Shown one piece after another: positions 61,078 to 64,000 of a stretch of 64,000 bases of DNA; the stretch's first letter is position 1; each line of letters starts with the position of its first letter. Location: assembly GCA_017983695.1 (NCBI GenBank), contig JAGOAX010000009.1, forward strand, positions 186,001-250,000, read 5' to 3'. This stretch comes from Ferruginibacter sp. (GTDB lineage: Bacteria > Bacteroidota > Bacteroidia > Chitinophagales > Chitinophagaceae). The position numbers and the translations under genes were made by a program. The notes under the pieces are model-generated. The model saw only the letters and a list, made by a program, of their open reading frames with translations. It was not told where the DNA came from and did no database searches.

Positions 61078-63975
61078 ATGAGAAATTTAATAAGTTTGGT
61101 TCTGTTATTTCTATGTGTTGTAACAAGTGCACAAAATCCTCTGATTGTTAAAACAGTTTCGGGTACAGAAATGAGACCCTACGATAATTCACAACAAAAC
61201 TGGCAAAGTAACCAATGGAATGGCTTGTTTTTTTACTTTGGAACAGGTACTCCTACAAAATTATGTGTTACAGATGGCACTACAGCCGGAACTAAGTTTT
61301 TAGCAAACGTAGGTGCAGGTTTACCCAACCGGATTTTTGTAGCAAAAGATTTTATTTATGCCATTACTACAGAGCTGATTTCCCCTTCTCCTTATACTAT
61401 AAAAAGTGAAATCTGGAAATCTGATGGTACGGCAGCAGGTACAACACTGGTATATACAATGCCAAATGCTGTTGGGTTTACCAATGCTAATCAGTTTGGC
61501 AGCAACAGTAATACTATCGATAACTTTTCGTTGGATGCCACTACAAACCTTATGTACTTTGGTGGCTACGATGCTACTAATGGCAACGAACTTTGGGTTA
61601 CAGATGGTACTGCAGCCGGAACGCATATTGTAAAAGATATTAAAGCCGGCGCCGGTAACAGCAACCCGTGGGGTTTTTGTAAAATTGGCAACGATGTTTT
61701 TTTTAATTGTACAGAAGTTGGCCTTGAAAGAAAACTTTGGAAAACAGATGGCACCGCTGCCGGTACAGTACAAATTGCTGTGGCAGAACCTTTTTTTATA
61801 GTGAATGGAAACATAGGAAAACTGGGCAACAAGTTTATTTTTGATGCACATAATACTGTAGATGGTTATGAAAGATATGTAAGCGATGGTACTGCAGCAG
61901 GCACTTTTATGTTGGCCAATATAAACCCAACCGGCGATTCATATTTAGCCGCTTCCGAAGAAGTTAGTTTTAAAAGTAACAGCAAGTATTGTTTTTTTAT
62001 TGCCCGTAACGGCATTGATACAAGCCTGTACAGAACTGATGGTACAAGCGCCGGAACAATAAGACTTACACCAAATGGAGTTTCTCTAAAAAACGGAGTA
62101 AGTTCAGGTGGCTACAGTGATATTGATGAAAGCGGTTTGTGGATGGTGCAGTATAACTCAGTTGGTGGTGGTAATGCCGAAAAAATATGGAAGAGCGACG
62201 GAACGCTTGAGGGTACTTATATGGCCGCACAAAATATAAGTTATGGCCAAAAATTAAAAATTTATAAAAATGCATTGTGGATGCAAGCCAGAAATATTGG
62301 AAGTGCAGCCAATACAGAGCCCTGGCGTTGTGGCGGTAATCAAGCAACTACAAATATTGCTTTGGAAATCCGTCCAGAAAATTCTGGCTCACCAATATTT
62401 GCGCCATTTAGCTCTGATCCCTTTGGGTTTTTTGTGAAAAACAATAAGCTGTATTTTTTTGCTACAAGAAGCTCTGGCCCCACCATAAACCTTTATGAAT
62501 ACACCGGCGATTTTACATTTAACGGCAACCTTGCCGGCGGCAACTGGAAAGACAGCGCCAACTGGAATGGTATGATGCCACCGGGTATTACAGACAGTGT
62601 GTATGTAAATGCAGGTACACCCAATGCATTAAATATTGCAACAGGTAATGCGTATGCAGGCACATTACTGCTGGGTAATAATGCTGTTGTAAATATTGCA
62701 ACAGCTACAGACAGTATTATTGTAAACACCCGTATTGCAGCAGCAGGCAACAACAGTTTTACAGGCAATGGTGTAGTGGCATTAAGAAATATTGCAGCTG
62801 ATACTGTTGAAATAAATGATGGTTTCAGCACTGCAAATCTTGCATTGCAATCTCATGCATCTGCAGCAGCGGGTACTTTAAGTGTAAACAATAATCTTAA
62901 CCTTACCAATAACAGCCAGTTAATGGTAAACAACGGCAGTATTGTTTTAACAGGCAGCACCAGTACCATTACGCAAACCGGCAACAGTTATATAAATACT
63001 AATGGTATTGGTAAACTGACTATTGAAAATATTGGAGCCGCCGGCAGAACAGGTGCTGTAAATTTTCCTGTCGGCACATCATCTTACTATAACCCGGTAA
63101 CTTTTACTAATGCTGGCGTAATGGATAATTTTAGTGTTCGTGTGCAGCCGCAGGTTTTTGCAGCATACACAGGCGAAACCGGAACAGGAGCATATACCGC
63201 TACTGCAGTAAATGCCACCTGGTTTATTACAGAAACCAATACTGGCGGCAGCAATGCAGATGTTGTATTGCAGTGGGATGCATTGCAGGAGTTGCCCGGT
63301 TTTGACAGAAGCATCAGCCGCTTTGGCCATTATAACAGCAGCTGGCAATTAGGTACACCATCTACAGCAGCAGGCAGTAATCCTTATACATTCAGCGGAA
63401 CAGGCATTACTTCCTTTTCTCCTTTTGGGATATTAAATAATGCAGGAGCGCTGCCATTGCGCTTTATTCAGTTTGCTGCCCAAAAATGTAACAGTAATAA
63501 TGTGTGTATTAACTGGCAAACAACAAGCGAAATAAATGTATCGCACTTTATAGTAGAACGCAGCCTTGACGGGCAGCTGTACACGCCTGTTACAACCGTT
63601 GCTGCACAAAACGGCCTTATTAATAATTATGTTTTTACAGATGATATTGCATTGCTGCAGTACAGCAGTAAAATTTATTACCGTATTAAACAAACAGATG
63701 CCGATGGAAAATCAAGCTTTAGCAATGTACAGGTAATAAAAGCCGACATTAATAAAATTGAAATTTATCCAAACCCAGTAGCCGACAGGCTTTATTTTAC
63801 CAACTGGCAGCAAATAAAAACAATACAGTTGTTTTCTGCCGATGGCAAATTGCTGCAGGTTGTTTTTAGCAATCAAAATTATATAGATGTAAAAACATTA
63901 CCTAATGGCACTTATTTTATTAAAACAACCAGTAAACAAAACGAGACAGGTATGCATAGCTTTATAAAGCGATAA
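61078..63975 (+). CDS. Large secreted protein with DGTxAGT repeats and T9SS sorting domain
   Basis: A 965-residue extracellular protein. A signal peptide (MRNLISLVLLFLCVVTSA) leads to a beta-propeller-like region (~20-475) with seven copies of a (L/I)W(K/V)(T/S)DGT.AGT motif (CVTDGTTAGT, WKSDGTAAGT, LWVTDGTAAGT, LWKTDGTAAGT, YVSDGTAAGT, LYRTDGTSAGT, IWKSDGTLEGT). A second beta-rich region (~480-780, GNWKDSANWNGMMPPGITDSVYVNAG onward) resembles filamentous autotransported-type stretches. A short domain (LPLRFIQFAAQKCNSNNVCINWQTTSEINVSHFIVERS) precedes the T9SS sorting domain (EIYPNPVADRLYF to FIKR). Role unknown; adhesion or matrix function is a guess. Confidence 0.88.
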   Translation: MRNLISLVLLFLCVVTSAQNPLIVKTVSGTEMRPYDNSQQNWQSNQWNGLFFYFGTGTPTKLCVTDGTTAGTKFLANVGAGLPNRIFVAKDFIYAITTELISPSPYTIKSEIWKSDGTAAGTTLVYTMPNAVGFTNANQFGSNSNTIDNFSLDATTNLMYFGGYDATNGNELWVTDGTAAGTHIVKDIKAGAGNSNPWGFCKIGNDVFFNCTEVGLERKLWKTDGTAAGTVQIAVAEPFFIVNGNIGKLGNKFIFDAHNTVDGYERYVSDGTAAGTFMLANINPTGDSYLAASEEVSFKSNSKYCFFIARNGIDTSLYRTDGTSAGTIRLTPNGVSLKNGVSSGGYSDIDESGLWMVQYNSVGGGNAEKIWKSDGTLEGTYMAAQNISYGQKLKIYKNALWMQARNIGSAANTEPWRCGGNQATTNIALEIRPENSGSPIFAPFSSDPFGFFVKNNKLYFFATRSSGPTINLYEYTGDFTFNGNLAGGNWKDSANWNGMMPPGITDSVYVNAGTPNALNIATGNAYAGTLLLGNNAVVNIATATDSIIVNTRIAAAGNNSFTGNGVVALRNIAADTVEINDGFSTANLALQSHASAAAGTLSVNNNLNLTNNSQLMVNNGSIVLTGSTSTITQTGNSYINTNGIGKLTIENIGAAGRTGAVNFPVGTSSYYNPVTFTNAGVMDNFSVRVQPQVFAAYTGETGTGAYTATAVNATWFITETNTGGSNADVVLQWDALQELPGFDRSISRFGHYNSSWQLGTPSTAAGSNPYTFSGTGITSFSPFGILNNAGALPLRFIQFAAQKCNSNNVCINWQTTSEINVSHFIVERSLDGQLYTPVTTVAAQNGLINNYVFTDDIALLQYSSKIYYRIKQTDADGKSSFSNVQVIKADINKIEIYPNPVADRLYFTNWQQIKTIQLFSADGKLLQVVFSNQNYIDVKTLPNGTYFIKTTSKQNETGMHSFIKR

Positions 63976-64000
63976 GACAGCCCTTACATAATTTACAAAG

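Overview
The window is about 37% GC and reads as the chromosome of a Bacteroidota bacterium, most likely from the Chitinophagaceae (inferred from content, not proven). The signs are a SusC/SusD outer-membrane pair with SusE/SusF proteins, type IX secretion (T9SS) C-terminal sorting domains, CHU_C-type Ig-like repeats, many HisKA_3/NarL two-component pairs, promoters of the TTTG-N19..21-TAnnTTTG type and little use of Shine-Dalgarno sequences. No rRNA, tRNA, CRISPR array, prophage or intact insertion sequence was seen.

Layout. 1-9 kb: ribonuclease HII (cut by the window edge), heme A synthase, a membrane-anchored patatin lipase, a lipid kinase, small envelope proteins, a GH18 chitinase-like lipoprotein and a CPBP protease. 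9-18 kb: obg, then an aerobic phenylacetate (paa) cluster on the minus strand (tetR-paaE, paaA-B-C-D, paaG-I-Y), interrupted by an MgtC-family gene and an outer-membrane beta-barrel gene. 18-24 kb: a JmjC-like protein, DUF2461, a free-standing HNH protein, ligA and an amidohydrolase. 24-37 kb: a starch locus made of a secreted multidomain GH13 amylase, a Nudix-derived regulator (NrtR type) and susC-D-E-F. 37-45 kb: a first NarL-type two-component system with membrane and lipoprotein partners, several secreted proteins of unknown function and a LamG/T9SS protein. 45.5-48.6 kb: rplM-rpsI-rpsB-tsf behind a structured leader. 48.6-64 kb: two more TPR histidine kinase/NarL regulator systems among unknown envelope genes, ending with a large T9SS protein built on DGTxAGT repeats.

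How the genes work together. The starch genes fit surface capture and import of maltodextrin, with extracellular cleavage by the amylase and control by the Nudix-like regulator. Promoters of both transcription units share a GTGT-N7-ACAC element. In the paa cluster, the TetR gene and paaA carry the same inverted repeat over their promoters, which fits repression by the TetR protein.

The most interesting signal is a 16-bp inverted repeat, TACCC-N6-GGGTA, with the 7-2-7 geometry of NarL heptamers. I found seven copies. Six lie 21-23 bp upstream of a -7-like element, strong in five cases and weak in one (52477); the seventh (60945) has the weakest promoter match. The sites precede the kinase and regulator genes at 49998-52425, several unknown envelope genes beside them, and two distant genes at 9 and 15 kb. 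I propose an uncharacterised autoregulated envelope regulon. Other oddities are repeat-derived in-frame inserts in three consecutive paa genes and a perfect 40-bp palindrome inside a histidine kinase remnant.
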